From assembly GCF_001983165.1 (NCBI RefSeq), contig NZ_MNPU01000006.1:124001-188000 (forward strand): a DNA stretch of 64,000 nucleotides. The letters run 5' to 3'. A program made the translations under genes and the position numbers. Positions 34,595 through 43,870 of this stretch are shown piece after piece. Below the pieces are notes generated by a model, which saw nothing but the letters and a program-made list of their open reading frames with translations, searched no databases and had not been told where the DNA came from. Numbering within the stretch: the first letter of the stretch is position 1; every line of letters starts with the position of its first letter. The stretch is from Pseudomonas gessardii. Its GTDB lineage: Bacteria > Pseudomonadota > Gammaproteobacteria > Pseudomonadales > Pseudomonadaceae.

Positions 34595-35287
34595 TCATGG
34601 CCGCTGATCAAGCACGGTGGTGACACTCTCGATTTCATCCAGCCACGTGGCAGTGGTCGGACACCGCCAAGCCACCAGTGTCAGCATCCGCGTGTAGTCG
34701 GCAGCAAGGTTCCTGGCAAAAATTGGCTCATGATGTGCTATCCGATTTCGGATACTCCTAACCCCATCCAGTTCGTAGTAAATCATCTGCCGGCATTGCT
34801 GAACTGTCAGCCCTGCCGGCATGCCTGGAAATGAAGCTTTCAAGTGGGGCAACCACAAACGATTGTCAAATCGTTGCGTGAAAAGCCGGACCCAAAAAGC
34901 AAATTTCAGCTCGGGAATTACTGTATTTGTATTCCCAGCCCGAGCCTTTCCCCTTGCAGTACATAACTCTTTGCGCATGCTAAAACCTGACTGGGGATCT
35001 GGAAGGCTTCGCTCAAAGCCTAGGGACCATGGCCATTGGAGGCCGTAGACAGCACTCAAGACGTCTGAAACAGCGTTGCGCACAGCAACCTCGCAAGCCT
35101 GCTGAGGCAGCATGAACGCCCCTGATATCTCCGCGTTCCAAGCGTAAAGCGTGAGAGCCTGCCTTGTGTTCAGCATAGTTAGCGTGCGTGCATAGGTCCC
35201 AAGGCGCTCCTTGGAAAGCACTTTTTCGACGGCTTGAGCGTCAGCAGCAGAGATTGGCACACAGCTCTCCTTGATATTGCTACTCAA
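34595..35287 (-). CDS. Abi-like protein with HEPN motif
   Basis: A 230-residue protein of the Abi (AbiD/AbiF-like) family: TYARTLTMLNTRQALTLYAWNAEISGAF near the N-terminus, and RNRIAHHEPIF at about residues 181-191. That matches the R-x(4-6)-H motif of HEPN ribonucleases. Such proteins are linked to abortive phage infection or act as toxins. No partner antitoxin is visible. A defence role is inferred from the family and from its place between the tRNA and the integrase. Confidence 0.75.
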   Translation of the reverse strand: MSSNIKESCVPISAADAQAVEKVLSKERLGTYARTLTMLNTRQALTLYAWNAEISGAFMLPQQACEVAVRNAVSDVLSAVYGLQWPWSLGFERSLPDPQSGFSMRKELCTARGKARAGNTNTVIPELKFAFWVRLFTQRFDNRLWLPHLKASFPGMPAGLTVQQCRQMIYYELDGVRSIRNRIAHHEPIFARNLAADYTRMLTLVAWRCPTTATWLDEIESVTTVLDQRP

Positions 35288-35383
35288 CTATCTGTTGACT
35301 TGATCAAATATGATCAATAGGATTGATCTACTCGCTCTGGGACTCGTTGGTGGAAACCTCCCCCCGGAGACATGCGAAAAAAG

Positions 35384-35411
35384 AAGGCTCACCGAAAGGT
35401 GGGCCTTTTTC
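35384..35411 (+). terminator. Terminator-like hairpin
   Basis: AAGGCTCACC and GGTGGGCCTT form a 10-bp stem with a GAAA loop (one G-T pair), followed by TTT. No plus-strand gene precedes it directly, so it may be left from a lost gene. Confidence 0.65.
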
Positions 35412-35672
35412 GTATCTGGTCAAATAATTCTCCGCACGATATCGCCAAAACGGACAAGATCACCAGCAAAAAAGTCGAGGATAGCCCCGGTCTTATGGTG
35501 TTTCTGCTGTTCACGGAATATTCCTGCAAGGTAAAGGGACTGATCTGATGAGTAGATGTGTCAGGCTGCTGATTCGTTAGCAGCTGTAATTACCGTGCAG
35601 ACACAAACACATGTTATCGCCCCTGTACTGCTAGCTCGCTGATCGGGTTGCGTGGATGTGGTCTTTAAAGGT

Positions 35673-35690
35673 GGTACAAAGTTTTGTACC
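35673..35690. promoter_or_regulatory. Palindrome, possible YefM-YoeB operator
   Basis: GGTACAAA-GT-TTTGTACC is a perfect 8-bp inverted repeat 154 bases upstream of yefM. YefM-type antitoxins bind palindromes with a TGTACA-like core; this one is related but not identical, so the assignment is tentative. Confidence 0.4.
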
Positions 35691-35843
35691 ATGGCGACGG
35701 CCTGTTGCTACACGGTGTCTGCAAATGACGCCAGTTCCCTCAGGTTCGCCATATCACACCACCTTGCACATGCAGGGGATTCTGAATCCAACCAGAGGAA
35801 GTTTCTGGGGATGACCTGAGAAGTCTCAGGAAGGACTCAAACA

Positions 35844-36122
35844 ATGCACGTAATTACCTTTAGCCAGGCTCGCGCCGGTTTAAAGCAAACGATGGACGAT
35901 GTATGCCGGGATCATGAGCCGACCGTCATCACACGCCAGCGTGGCGATCATGTAGTCATCCTTTCTCTGGAAGACTACAACTCCATGGCTGAGACCATGT
36001 ACCTCTTGGGTACCGAGTCCAACGCTACACGCCTACGTCGTTCCATCGCACAGCACAAAGCCGGGAAAACCTTCACCAAGGAGCTCCCCCTAAATGTCAG
36101 CGAAGCAGAAGCTGAAGAATAA
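35844..36122 (+). CDS. yefM: Antitoxin of the Phd/YefM family
   Basis: A 92-residue antitoxin. The N-terminal Phd/YefM DNA-binding fold shows MHVITFSQARAGLKQTMDDV and HEPTVITRQRGDHVVILSLEDYNS. The C-terminal tail neutralises the toxin. A strong AGGAAGGA ribosome-binding site precedes ATG. The gene overlaps the toxin gene, as usual for this module, which should repress its own operon. Confidence 0.92.
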   Translation: MHVITFSQARAGLKQTMDDVCRDHEPTVITRQRGDHVVILSLEDYNSMAETMYLLGTESNATRLRRSIAQHKAGKTFTKELPLNVSEAEAEE

Positions 36123-36402
36123 GCGCAACATTCGGGAGAATGTGGCCGTCTCGTTTGTGCCCGATGGCTGGGAGGACTACCAGCACTGGGACAGAACTGA
36201 CCCGGTCAAACATGCGGCCGTGAACGAGTTGATCGAGGCCTGCCTACGAGATCCATTCAAAGGGCTGGGCAGGCCTGAGCCGCTAAAAGGTGATTTGACC
36301 GGTTACTGGTCCCGGCGGATCGACAAAGAGCACCGACTTGTCTATGCCTACGAAAGTGACACGCTGACCATCATTGCTTGTCGTTTCCACTATGCGAAGT
36401 AA
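36094..36402 (+). CDS. yoeB: YoeB-family ribosome-dependent mRNA interferase toxin
   Basis: A RelE-fold toxin that cuts mRNA in the ribosomal A site. The core residues of YoeB are present: Glu in GRPEPLK, Arg in EHRLVY, and His-Tyr in CRFHY. It is 102 residues long, with about 17 basic residues before the usual start region (VSFVPDGWEDYQHW). It begins 29 bases inside yefM; the true start could be internal. The pair may stabilise the island. Confidence 0.92.
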   Translation: MSAKQKLKNKRNIRENVAVSFVPDGWEDYQHWDRTDPVKHAAVNELIEACLRDPFKGLGRPEPLKGDLTGYWSRRIDKEHRLVYAYESDTLTIIACRFHYAK

Positions 36403-36431
36403 CACAGGGAAAGCTCTACCTGGGGCACTTT

Positions 36432-37769
36432 TCAGCTCCAGCCCCCGCCAAATGTATTCGCTCCGTAGCGGTCCATCATCATCCTAAGCATCACAGCTGC
36501 CTCCTCGTTGTCGTCAGCCGGGGCTCGCTCCTGGATGCCAAGATCCGCCCACAAGGTTCCAGGGCCGTCCCACGGCAGCTCATGGCTTAGTCCTGTTGCG
36601 TAAGGTGATGGCTTGTCTTCCAGAGAGGTGCAGTCGCCGTATCTTCCAGCGAGCGGACCAATCACAGACAGCGGTTCACCCGTTGCGTCGGAGAGGCTTT
36701 GTTCAAACGGAAGTTCGTCTGAGCCCGCATCAAAGATCGCCATCAGCGAAAGCTGCTCAGGCACCTGCTCCAGGTCTTCTGTCACTGGGTCTGGTGTAAT
36801 CTGCTCAGCCACATAGTGCTCATGCCCTAATGCCCCCTGCACCGCGCTACGTTCATGCAGCACGTTGCGCATGTGCTCGTAGTCGACCTCGATGTAATTC
36901 AAGGTTGTCGCGAGATTCGAGTGATTGAGTAGGCTTTTCGTCAGGTGGATGTTCCGCTCTGGCTGTCTCATCAGGTCGGTAGCCAAGGTATGCCTGAACC
37001 GGTGCGGGGTCATTCGTGTGCCCGTCTGCACTGTTAGCTTCTTGTACATAGCCTCCACCTGGTCGGTGTCCATTACCTTGCCGTAGTGATATTTAGAAAA
37101 GCGATTCACGTTGAACAGCTGATCCCCGGGTTCAAAGCCCAGCCCTTTTGCCGTCTCAAACACCTGTGACAAATGAGGCAGCAGTCCTTCCATAATGGGG
37201 ATGCAGAATTCCCGATGAGTTTTCTCGGTATCGGCACTTACCATGATCAGCCGTTGCGCCCAGTCGATATCGGCATACCTCAAACACAGCAGTGCATTAA
37301 GCCGAATCCCGGTGTAGTAGAACGTTTCAAAGACGGCCAGCCAGAACCAGGCGGGTGTGATTTTGCTGCGTTTCTTGGTTGTCGCCTCTTGTTCAACGAG
37401 TGTTCTAAGCCAACTGCGGGCTTTCCTGATCTCGTCACGCACGACTGTTTTGCTTCGTCGTTTGGGAGGGATGACAGAGGTCTTTTTGAACGGGTTAGTT
37501 GACGTCCTCGGTAACGCGCCGTGTTCAATGGCGTAACCCCATACCGTGCGCAGATGATTTGAATAGGTGTTCCAGCTCGTCTTAGCCAGGCCACCATCGA
37601 GCACCGTCCTACGCCAGTCCAGTACCGCTCGATGGTCAATAGCCTCAACCGCACTGTCATTGAAGTGGCGGATCAACGCTCTGGTCGATGCTCGATAGAT
37701 GTCTGCAGTCGAGTTTCTAAGGTCATGGGTAACGATGTAGTCCTCGGCCAGGTCCATGGGCGTTGTCAT
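36432..37769 (-). CDS. Tyrosine recombinase (ICE/island integrase)
   Basis: A 445-residue site-specific integrase. Catalytic residues are visible: Arg in YYTGIRLNALL, the His-x2-Arg box PHRFRHTLATDLM, and His/Tyr in LLNHSNLATTLNYIEVD. An N-terminal SAM-like core-binding domain (HDLRNSTADIYRASTRALIRHF) precedes them. It points toward the tRNA-Lys gene and overlaps the relaxase gene by four bases, an arrangement consistent with an island integrated at that tRNA. It appears intact, with an extra C-terminal tail of about 110 residues. Confidence 0.92.
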   Translation of the reverse strand: MTTPMDLAEDYIVTHDLRNSTADIYRASTRALIRHFNDSAVEAIDHRAVLDWRRTVLDGGLAKTSWNTYSNHLRTVWGYAIEHGALPRTSTNPFKKTSVIPPKRRSKTVVRDEIRKARSWLRTLVEQEATTKKRSKITPAWFWLAVFETFYYTGIRLNALLCLRYADIDWAQRLIMVSADTEKTHREFCIPIMEGLLPHLSQVFETAKGLGFEPGDQLFNVNRFSKYHYGKVMDTDQVEAMYKKLTVQTGTRMTPHRFRHTLATDLMRQPERNIHLTKSLLNHSNLATTLNYIEVDYEHMRNVLHERSAVQGALGHEHYVAEQITPDPVTEDLEQVPEQLSLMAIFDAGSDELPFEQSLSDATGEPLSVIGPLAGRYGDCTSLEDKPSPYATGLSHELPWDGPGTLWADLGIQERAPADDNEEAAVMLRMMMDRYGANTFGGGWS

Positions 37770-39631
37770 TCAGCGACCTCCTTGGTGTCGAGGCTGAGGC
37801 TGACATTGTCGAAGGGGACCTCAGTAAAAAGGACATGCGGATCCTGCAGCAGGTAGCCTTTGAGCTGATTGGTGCGACGCGGGCCAATGACATTGCAGTC
37901 CCAGATATTCAGTTTCTTTGCGGTCTTGCGGTGCAGTTTCTGTTTTTCAAAGCTGCGCTGAACCAGCTCCCAGCCTTCCAGACGCAACGGTTTGGCCTGC
38001 TGCTCCACGTCAGGGAATTCTTGGGCGTAGCGCTTGAAGATCCCCGGAGTGACCAACATGGCGGTGCCGTCTACGGTGTGAACCAGGGCTCTAACATCAT
38101 TGATGATGAGATGCCGGGAGGCGATCCCGGTCTTCAACCAATCAACGAATTTCAAGCCTAGGTCAGTGCTATTGCTTGTCATCGGTTTCATTACTTCGGT
38201 GTTTGCTGAAGATTCACTTTTCACGTCCGTGTCGACTGTTGTCGGTTCCGGCGGGAGGGTGTCCGTCATGGAGGTGGAGTTGTTTTCAGTTGATAGGGAA
38301 GAGGGGACGCGGTTAAACAGGGTCAGCAGATCCTCAAGGTCTTCGTGTTCATTGGGTGATGCTGGCCCGAGGTGGGTGGGGTGCTGGTCAATGGGCTCGG
38401 CTTCGGCAATACCTGCAGTCTTGTGTTGAGGTTGAGCGCGGACTTGTTTGAGCTTCTCCTCGCTGGGTTCGACGCTTGGGTTGCCCGCCTCGACCTCAAG
38501 CGTGCCGAAGTAAGATTGAGGTCGATCCTTGGGATCGTTCCAGATCAGCGCGGGCGAGAGCTTGAGTAGCGTGAAGGTGTTTCTCCAGCCCCGGTCGTTG
38601 TCGACCGTCACTTTCCAAATCGCCTTGTCTTGAGCGTTTCTCTGGATCACGCCCTGGTCCTGGAGCAGGTTGAAGAACGGCGCGTTGGAGCTGGGAATGC
38701 CCTCGATACCTTGTGCCAGCAGATAAGCGCGCAGTTGATCGGCAGTCGGTTTGCTGACGAGCCATAGAGCATCATCTGACAGCCAGCCATCCGACGGACC
38801 GTCAGCCTGGTTCAGTTTGAACTTGTCTCGCACCAGGTGCCGCAAGCCATCAGCCAGTTGGCGTTGCAACGATTGTCTGGGGGCGCTGACGGCTCGCTCT
38901 GGATTGCCTCCGAGCGCCTGGGCAACAGAGGCCTGGTCGGCTTTGATGACGATCTCACCCAGGATGCCAGCATGTTCGTACTGGCCGGCGAGGGTGAATA
39001 TCAGTTGGGCCCACAATTCTGGAAAGCCGCAGAGCCAATCGAGGATTTCGGGCGTGAGCACCTGGGCATAAATCAACGATGCCGCAGCGCCGTGCAGTTG
39101 GTAGTTGCGATCTTTCACGTATTTGAATCGATAGGGGTGACTCAACGGGCCGTGCCAGGGGTGCCAGGTTTCCCCGGCGGCAGTTTCAATGTACATATCC
39201 ACGGCTATCTTTCCCAAATCATGGATAAGCGCGCCATAGGCTGCGGCAGCCGTCCACGCCTCAGCCTGTGCCGATTGCGACTCGGGTGGGGCACCAATGG
39301 GGAGTAAGTAGGTTTGTCGGATCTTAAGGGCATAGGCAACGATCTCCAGCCCGTGATCAAGCATTCCGCCGAGGTGTGCATGGTGGTGATTCTCAGAGGC
39401 AGGGAGCTGCTGGACCAGTTCTGCGAAGCGTTCAAGCGGGTGCCTGTAAAGCTTTGCAAATTGAAGGCGTGACAGGGATGCGCGCTGCCAGATGTTCTCA
39501 AGTAGCTTTTGTCGCCGTGGGGTATTCAGCAATTCCACGCCAGACGCTGGTTGCAAAAAATTGGTGTGAGAGGGGACCGCTGGGTTTGCTGCTTTTTTGC
39601 GGCGCAAGAGTGAAAACATCACGAGCTCCAT
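37766..39631 (-). CDS. MobH-type relaxase (TraI_2 domain)
   Basis: A relaxase of up to 621 residues typical of integrative conjugative elements. HHHAHLGGMLDHGLE (residues about 82-96) and LIHDLGK (135-141) are the metal-binding histidine cluster and HD motif of the TraI_2 domain. A C-terminal TraI_2_C region contains LSPALIWNDPKDRPQ and the DNA-binding-like WLKTGIASRHLIINDVRALVHTV. An alternative ATG at 39619 has GGAG six bases before it and may be the true start. It should nick at oriT; no coupling protein is present in the window. Confidence 0.88.
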   Translation of the reverse strand: MELVMFSLLRRKKAANPAVPSHTNFLQPASGVELLNTPRRQKLLENIWQRASLSRLQFAKLYRHPLERFAELVQQLPASENHHHAHLGGMLDHGLEIVAYALKIRQTYLLPIGAPPESQSAQAEAWTAAAAYGALIHDLGKIAVDMYIETAAGETWHPWHGPLSHPYRFKYVKDRNYQLHGAAASLIYAQVLTPEILDWLCGFPELWAQLIFTLAGQYEHAGILGEIVIKADQASVAQALGGNPERAVSAPRQSLQRQLADGLRHLVRDKFKLNQADGPSDGWLSDDALWLVSKPTADQLRAYLLAQGIEGIPSSNAPFFNLLQDQGVIQRNAQDKAIWKVTVDNDRGWRNTFTLLKLSPALIWNDPKDRPQSYFGTLEVEAGNPSVEPSEEKLKQVRAQPQHKTAGIAEAEPIDQHPTHLGPASPNEHEDLEDLLTLFNRVPSSLSTENNSTSMTDTLPPEPTTVDTDVKSESSANTEVMKPMTSNSTDLGLKFVDWLKTGIASRHLIINDVRALVHTVDGTAMLVTPGIFKRYAQEFPDVEQQAKPLRLEGWELVQRSFEKQKLHRKTAKKLNIWDCNVIGPRRTNQLKGYLLQDPHVLFTEVPFDNVSLSLDTKEVAE

Positions 39632-40157
39632 AAGTGGTTATGGGCCGGCCTTTTCCTCTATTCAGTACCTACTGCTCAATGGAAAACCATTACCAATTGG
39701 TTGTCTCAATTGTTGGGCGATATGACATCGCTTGCGATTGATGGAATGCATTTTGGACAAATTTAGAAACATGATGAAGCAGGATGGTTCTCTTTGAAAT
39801 GTAGGTTTTTTCTGTTCAAGTTGGTGTAGGTTAGTTTATGGGTTGACTATATTGAGAGGATTGGTCTGAAGGAGTGTTAGCCCTTTCCGCTAGGCGGCCC
39901 TTTCAGATAGGGCTTTTACCTTTGTTATCCATTCCATTGGCTTTTAAACATGCCATTTCCTTTTGGGATGGTTGATTGGTGGTTGCAGTTTGATCTCATT
40001 GGTGTGCTGCGAGTGGTAATAGGAAGATTTTTGGGATATGTAGGAAATTTCAGATAATTTTCAGTTTTTTCTAGGAGTCTTGTGAGCATGCGGTTTTTGG
40101 TTTATACCGTTTTTCAATAAACAGCCTTCGTTTTGAGCGTCAGAGGGGAGCGCCAGT
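39632..40157. other. Intergenic region upstream of the relaxase, possible oriT
   Basis: About 525 AT-rich bases between the relaxase start and the next plus-strand gene. It contains several short inverted repeats, for example the paired CAATTG copies near 39695-39712. The position suggests a transfer origin, but no nick site can be recognised. A terminator-like hairpin at 39879-39918 lies in it. Confidence 0.35.
39879..39918 (+). terminator. Weak terminator-like hairpin
   Basis: AGCCCT at 39879 and AGGGCT at 39909 flank a GC-rich interior and are followed by TTTT. Confidence 0.4.
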
Positions 40158-40517
40158 ATGAAATTTCAATGTACTCCACAAAGCTTAGGATTTGGGGTTG
40201 GAAAGGTGATGCGTTTTTTGATTTTCGATTCAAAACCTTTAGTGCGCTGGATTGCAAGATTGACTTTGCTTGTGTTGTTACTGATAGCTGGAGCCTATTT
40301 TGTTCATTGGTTTATCAGTTTTTTTATGTCGTTTTTGAGCCTTGGTCTAATTTTGTGGGCTATTGGTAAAGGCGATTTATCAAAATTATCCTCCAAGAAG
40401 GAAGGAGGTCTACGTTTGACGAGTGCTGATGGCTATCGATATGGGGAGGCTGGATATGGTTATTATATCAACGGCTATCGAATTGACGCTGATGCAGATA
40501 ATACAGCCTCCCACTGA
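40158..40517 (+). CDS. Hypothetical membrane protein
   Basis: A 119-residue protein with an AGGGGAG ribosome-binding site before ATG and two close hydrophobic segments between residues 30 and 68 (IARLTLLVLLLIAGAYFVHW, ISFFMSFLSLGLILWAIG). A soluble tail rich in Tyr/Gly/Asp (YRYGEAGYGYYINGYRIDAD) follows. I do not recognise the family. It is transcribed against the neighbouring conjugation genes and converges with the TraG-type gene. Confidence 0.65.
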   Translation: MKFQCTPQSLGFGVGKVMRFLIFDSKPLVRWIARLTLLVLLLIAGAYFVHWFISFFMSFLSLGLILWAIGKGDLSKLSSKKEGGLRLTSADGYRYGEAGYGYYINGYRIDADADNTASH

Positions 40518-40551
40518 TGCGCTATATTCCCTAATATTAGACGATTTGATT

Positions 40552-42105
40552 TTAACTTTTCTTCTCTTCGTCAGGTCCGTGAATTGCATCGTTTGCCCCT
40601 TGGGTCGCAAACTCTGCGCCTTGAGATCCTGCATTTTTCACGGGGTCAGTTCCACTTTGAAGGCCACTTATCAGTGATGATCCAACACTGATTCCTGCCC
40701 ATCCAAGGGCACCAATCCAGAACATTGGCATAATGATAAACATCGAAGCCATTACGAAATTAAGAATTGCATCTTGTGTTGCGGTGTTGAGCCCCATAAC
40801 TGGGTCGAGACTGAGATGTGGTGATCCAGAGCCGTAGAGAGCATCCAGGATGGTACTGTCAATCCATCTGGCGAGCTGGAACCAAAAGTCTACAAAGACT
40901 AATGCGAAGAAAATCACGCTCATAGTCATCGCAACTTTCAGTTGGTATGCTCCTATAATCAAGGCGATAGGTAAACATATCACCATTGCCATTTTCAAGA
41001 ATGCCATCACCATTGGAAGTGCTTGTCTCAGCATGTCCATAGCCGGAAAGTACCCCACTGATCCAAGAGCGATACCAAACGTTCCTACTGCGCGCGCGGC
41101 ACCATTCCAAATCGTTCCACCCACCTGGCCACCGTAATCGGTATAGACAGCCGCCGTAATTTGATTGGATGGTGAAACCAACTGCCGGGTCAGTGCTTCA
41201 CCCACCTGTTCTTGAGATAGCCATCTGGCCCAGCCAAAGAAGCGTGATCTCAAGTCGGGGTCGATCTGTTCCTGTAATCGCGCCTTCAATCCGATAGTGC
41301 TGTCTAGCCACCACTGTTTGCACGTTGGGTAGCCTCCGCCCCCAGATACTTGCGGGAGACCGACATCCCGCGTCGAGTTGTATGGCCAAGGTGTTCTAGG
41401 CGTTCGGGAATAGTCTGTGTCGTAATAACCGGGGGTGTTCAAGAAGTACTTCGATCCGACCCAGCTCAAGTCGGCAAAAGCCCCTGATTTTGGGTCTTCG
41501 GCGATCACCTCAGGATTACGCATAAACAACCGCGCCCGCGAACGCCCGTAACAATCCCGAGTGAAATCCGCAACCTCCTGGACCAGCAACGGATTGTTGA
41601 TCCTCGTATTATTCACCTCCATTCGCATCTGCCGCAGATCCGTGCCACAAGGAATGGATGCCACAGCCCCACTGGTGACGGCTTTGGACAGCGCGTGCAT
41701 AAAAGCCCACCATACCGGCATCTGCGCACTTTTCCCTGCGAGGGTGCTGAATGAGGTATTCCAACCCGTTTCCGTAGGCGTGGGCAGTTGATACTGGCAT
41801 TGGCTGGCCCGGGAATGGTCGAACTCCAGGGTGTCGAAACCGACGTTGATCACTGGAAGCGCACAAAAAGCCACCACCACGTACCCCACGTAGACATTCG
41901 TTTCAATACGCGCCAGGGACAGAACACCTTTGTTCCCTTCATCCGCACCCTCACCGCGAACCTTCAACCATTCGCGGATCACGATGACGGCGAAGGGCAA
42001 GGCGTAGAGGCCACTGTCCTCGATCATTGACCAGATACCGTTATTGATGATCCAACCCACAAGGGTCAGGTAGTACTCCAGGTAATCGTGGGTATAGAGC
42101 GTCAC
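40552..42105 (-). CDS. Conjugal transfer protein TraG, N-terminal type (ICE)
   Basis: A 517-residue membrane protein resembling the TraG N-terminal-like proteins of ICE-type conjugation systems. Hydrophobic segments lie at about 10-40, 72-92, 340-420 and 455-485, and there is a large periplasmic loop containing SQCQYQLPTPTETGW. The protein probably takes part in mating-pair stabilisation. It is the distal gene of the set 45237 to 40552 and overlaps the upstream gene by four bases. Confidence 0.82.
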   Translation of the reverse strand: MTLYTHDYLEYYLTLVGWIINNGIWSMIEDSGLYALPFAVIVIREWLKVRGEGADEGNKGVLSLARIETNVYVGYVVVAFCALPVINVGFDTLEFDHSRASQCQYQLPTPTETGWNTSFSTLAGKSAQMPVWWAFMHALSKAVTSGAVASIPCGTDLRQMRMEVNNTRINNPLLVQEVADFTRDCYGRSRARLFMRNPEVIAEDPKSGAFADLSWVGSKYFLNTPGYYDTDYSRTPRTPWPYNSTRDVGLPQVSGGGGYPTCKQWWLDSTIGLKARLQEQIDPDLRSRFFGWARWLSQEQVGEALTRQLVSPSNQITAAVYTDYGGQVGGTIWNGAARAVGTFGIALGSVGYFPAMDMLRQALPMVMAFLKMAMVICLPIALIIGAYQLKVAMTMSVIFFALVFVDFWFQLARWIDSTILDALYGSGSPHLSLDPVMGLNTATQDAILNFVMASMFIIMPMFWIGALGWAGISVGSSLISGLQSGTDPVKNAGSQGAEFATQGANDAIHGPDEEKKS

Positions 42106-42476
42106 ACCTGACCTCCTGATTGAAAGAATGCCTTGTTCAGCTCAACGAGCAGCAACAGCAGAACCACCAGAAACTCTGCTCTGCGCAGGCGTTTACGCTG
42201 GTGCATTGAAAGGGTGAGGCGAGCCTTGAGCTTGAGCCAGAACAGCGTAACGACGCTGTACAGGGTTAAGCGCCAGGCCAGCAGGTATCCGTAGTTGTCT
42301 TCTCGCCACTGGTGAAACTGCTCCACATCGTCAAAGACATGCATGAGCAAGGCGCTGAAGAGGAGCGTGCCGATGCTGATGACAAACAGCGTCAAAAGCC
42401 CGATGCCGACACTTCGCAGAAGCCTCTTGATCATTGATGGTATTGCGGTTGAGTTGGGGGGCTGAACATTGGGCAT
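42102..42476 (-). CDS. Small membrane protein of the ICE transfer module
   Basis: A 124-residue protein starting MPNVQPPNSTAIPSM, chosen because AAGGA lies eight bases before ATG at 42476 (the frame is open further upstream). Hydrophobic helices lie at about residues 20-45, 65-82 and 95-112. It overlaps the TraG-type gene by four bases. I cannot name a family; the context suggests a conjugation accessory protein. Confidence 0.65.
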   Translation of the reverse strand: MPNVQPPNSTAIPSMIKRLLRSVGIGLLTLFVISIGTLLFSALLMHVFDDVEQFHQWREDNYGYLLAWRLTLYSVVTLFWLKLKARLTLSMHQRKRLRRAEFLVVLLLLLVELNKAFFQSGGQV

Positions 42477-42486
42477 GGACAGGTCC

Positions 42487-43848
42487 TTATCTTCTGTCTT
42501 GATCGGAGCGTTGTAATTGATCCAGTCGACCGGTTTCGGGGTCGCCCTGGAGCACGCCTCGGGAGTTTTCGGTGCGTTCCTGACCACGCTCGATGATGGT
42601 CATCGGCGAGTTCTTCGCCAGTTGCTGACGCATATCGAGCTCCATCTTCAGGTTGGAGATTTCCTGTTGTAGGGAGGCGCTCTGAGTGCCCACGGCCTGC
42701 ACGGCCAGATCGTTGGCCGCGACATTCGGCTCCCTGCTACCGGCGAGGAGGGTTCGTTGGAGCAGCAAGGCTTTTTCCAGTACATCGGACAGTGCGACTT
42801 CCGAAGCCAGGCGCCGGGCGAGAATGTCCTGGTCCCGCTCATCTTTCAGGGCGGCGATTACGCCACGGGTGATTGGCAGCGAGTTGCTGCTGGCGGCGTT
42901 GAGGTTTTCCGCTGACAGGGTTTTGCTGCCATTGAGCAATTCCTGTAGCGTCTTGAGTTTGGTTTCGTAGGTTTCCTGGATCAGCGGCGTCAGCCCTACA
43001 CCCGCAGAGGTCACGGTTTTTGGGCAGCTGTTGCAGGTCTGTTGCTGCTGCTCACCCAGGACTCGATTGGCAAAGGTGGTGGCCTCTTGCGGTGAGGCCC
43101 AAACATTACAAACCAGCCCGTTATTACAGGTGTCTTTGCTGATGGACGAACTGTCGTCGGCGGAGCGTCTATTCAGCAGGTTGTAGCCGGCCTTTGCGAC
43201 GTCTTCCACAATACGGATCGGCTTCTGCCCGGACCCGCCGGCTCGATCACCTCCTACCCAAGTCACACCGTCATCGCCGCCTTTATCCTCCACTTGTTCG
43301 ACGGCAGAGACTGCATCGCGGTTAGAAGTCAGGGCCTGGCTCATCGCCTGGCCTTCGGCGAGCGACCCCCAGCCCATCTGGTTGCCGGCAATGTCTGCCA
43401 TCTTGTTGGCGATTGCCCGGCAGGTGCCTTTGGAGCGATCAAAATCCAACCTGGCTTGCAGGATTCCATTGGTGATCAGGTTGTAGAGCGCGGGGTTGGC
43501 ACGTTGCAGAATCAACGCCGGCAGTGACGCGACGGCACTGGTCGCGTTCTGTACCACGGACGTCATGATGTTCTGGAAGCCCTCTGTGGCGCCGTTCAGC
43601 TGGTTCTCCAGGGTGTGGCTGAGGCTCATGTTTCCGCAGATCAGATTGCTGTTCCAACTGCCCCCCACGGAAATACTGTCCATATTGCCCACGCTGCCCA
43701 TCGTCACCGCATTTCCGCCGCCGATGCTGTAGAGCACCTCGTCACCAATGACACTGCCGGACGTCTCAATATTGATCGGGTCGTTGGCAAAGGCGGTTGC
43801 GCTGGCAACACAACACACCAATCCGGCGGCCCATGGGATGAGTTTCAT
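42487..43848 (-). CDS. Integrating conjugative element protein, PFL_4711 family
   Basis: A 453-residue periplasmic protein. The signal peptide MKLIPWAAGLVCCVASATAFA sets the start at 43848; the upstream part of the open frame is not likely to be translated. It has DPINIETSGSVIGDEVLYSIGGG, a Cys-containing segment CNSCPKTVTSAG, and a C-terminal coiled coil. It matches the ICE family TIGR03755, which is always found with the next two genes. It is part of the mating-pair formation system. Confidence 0.85.
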   Translation of the reverse strand: MKLIPWAAGLVCCVASATAFANDPINIETSGSVIGDEVLYSIGGGNAVTMGSVGNMDSISVGGSWNSNLICGNMSLSHTLENQLNGATEGFQNIMTSVVQNATSAVASLPALILQRANPALYNLITNGILQARLDFDRSKGTCRAIANKMADIAGNQMGWGSLAEGQAMSQALTSNRDAVSAVEQVEDKGGDDGVTWVGGDRAGGSGQKPIRIVEDVAKAGYNLLNRRSADDSSSISKDTCNNGLVCNVWASPQEATTFANRVLGEQQQQTCNSCPKTVTSAGVGLTPLIQETYETKLKTLQELLNGSKTLSAENLNAASSNSLPITRGVIAALKDERDQDILARRLASEVALSDVLEKALLLQRTLLAGSREPNVAANDLAVQAVGTQSASLQQEISNLKMELDMRQQLAKNSPMTIIERGQERTENSRGVLQGDPETGRLDQLQRSDQDRR

Positions 43849-43870
43849 ATGCTGCTCCAATAGGTACTGT

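Larger units (their letters stand above)
35288..35843. other. Intergenic region upstream of yefM
   Basis: About 550 bases. It contains a terminator-like hairpin at 35384-35411 and an 8+8 palindrome at 35673-35690, listed separately. No gene is supported. Confidence 0.4.
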
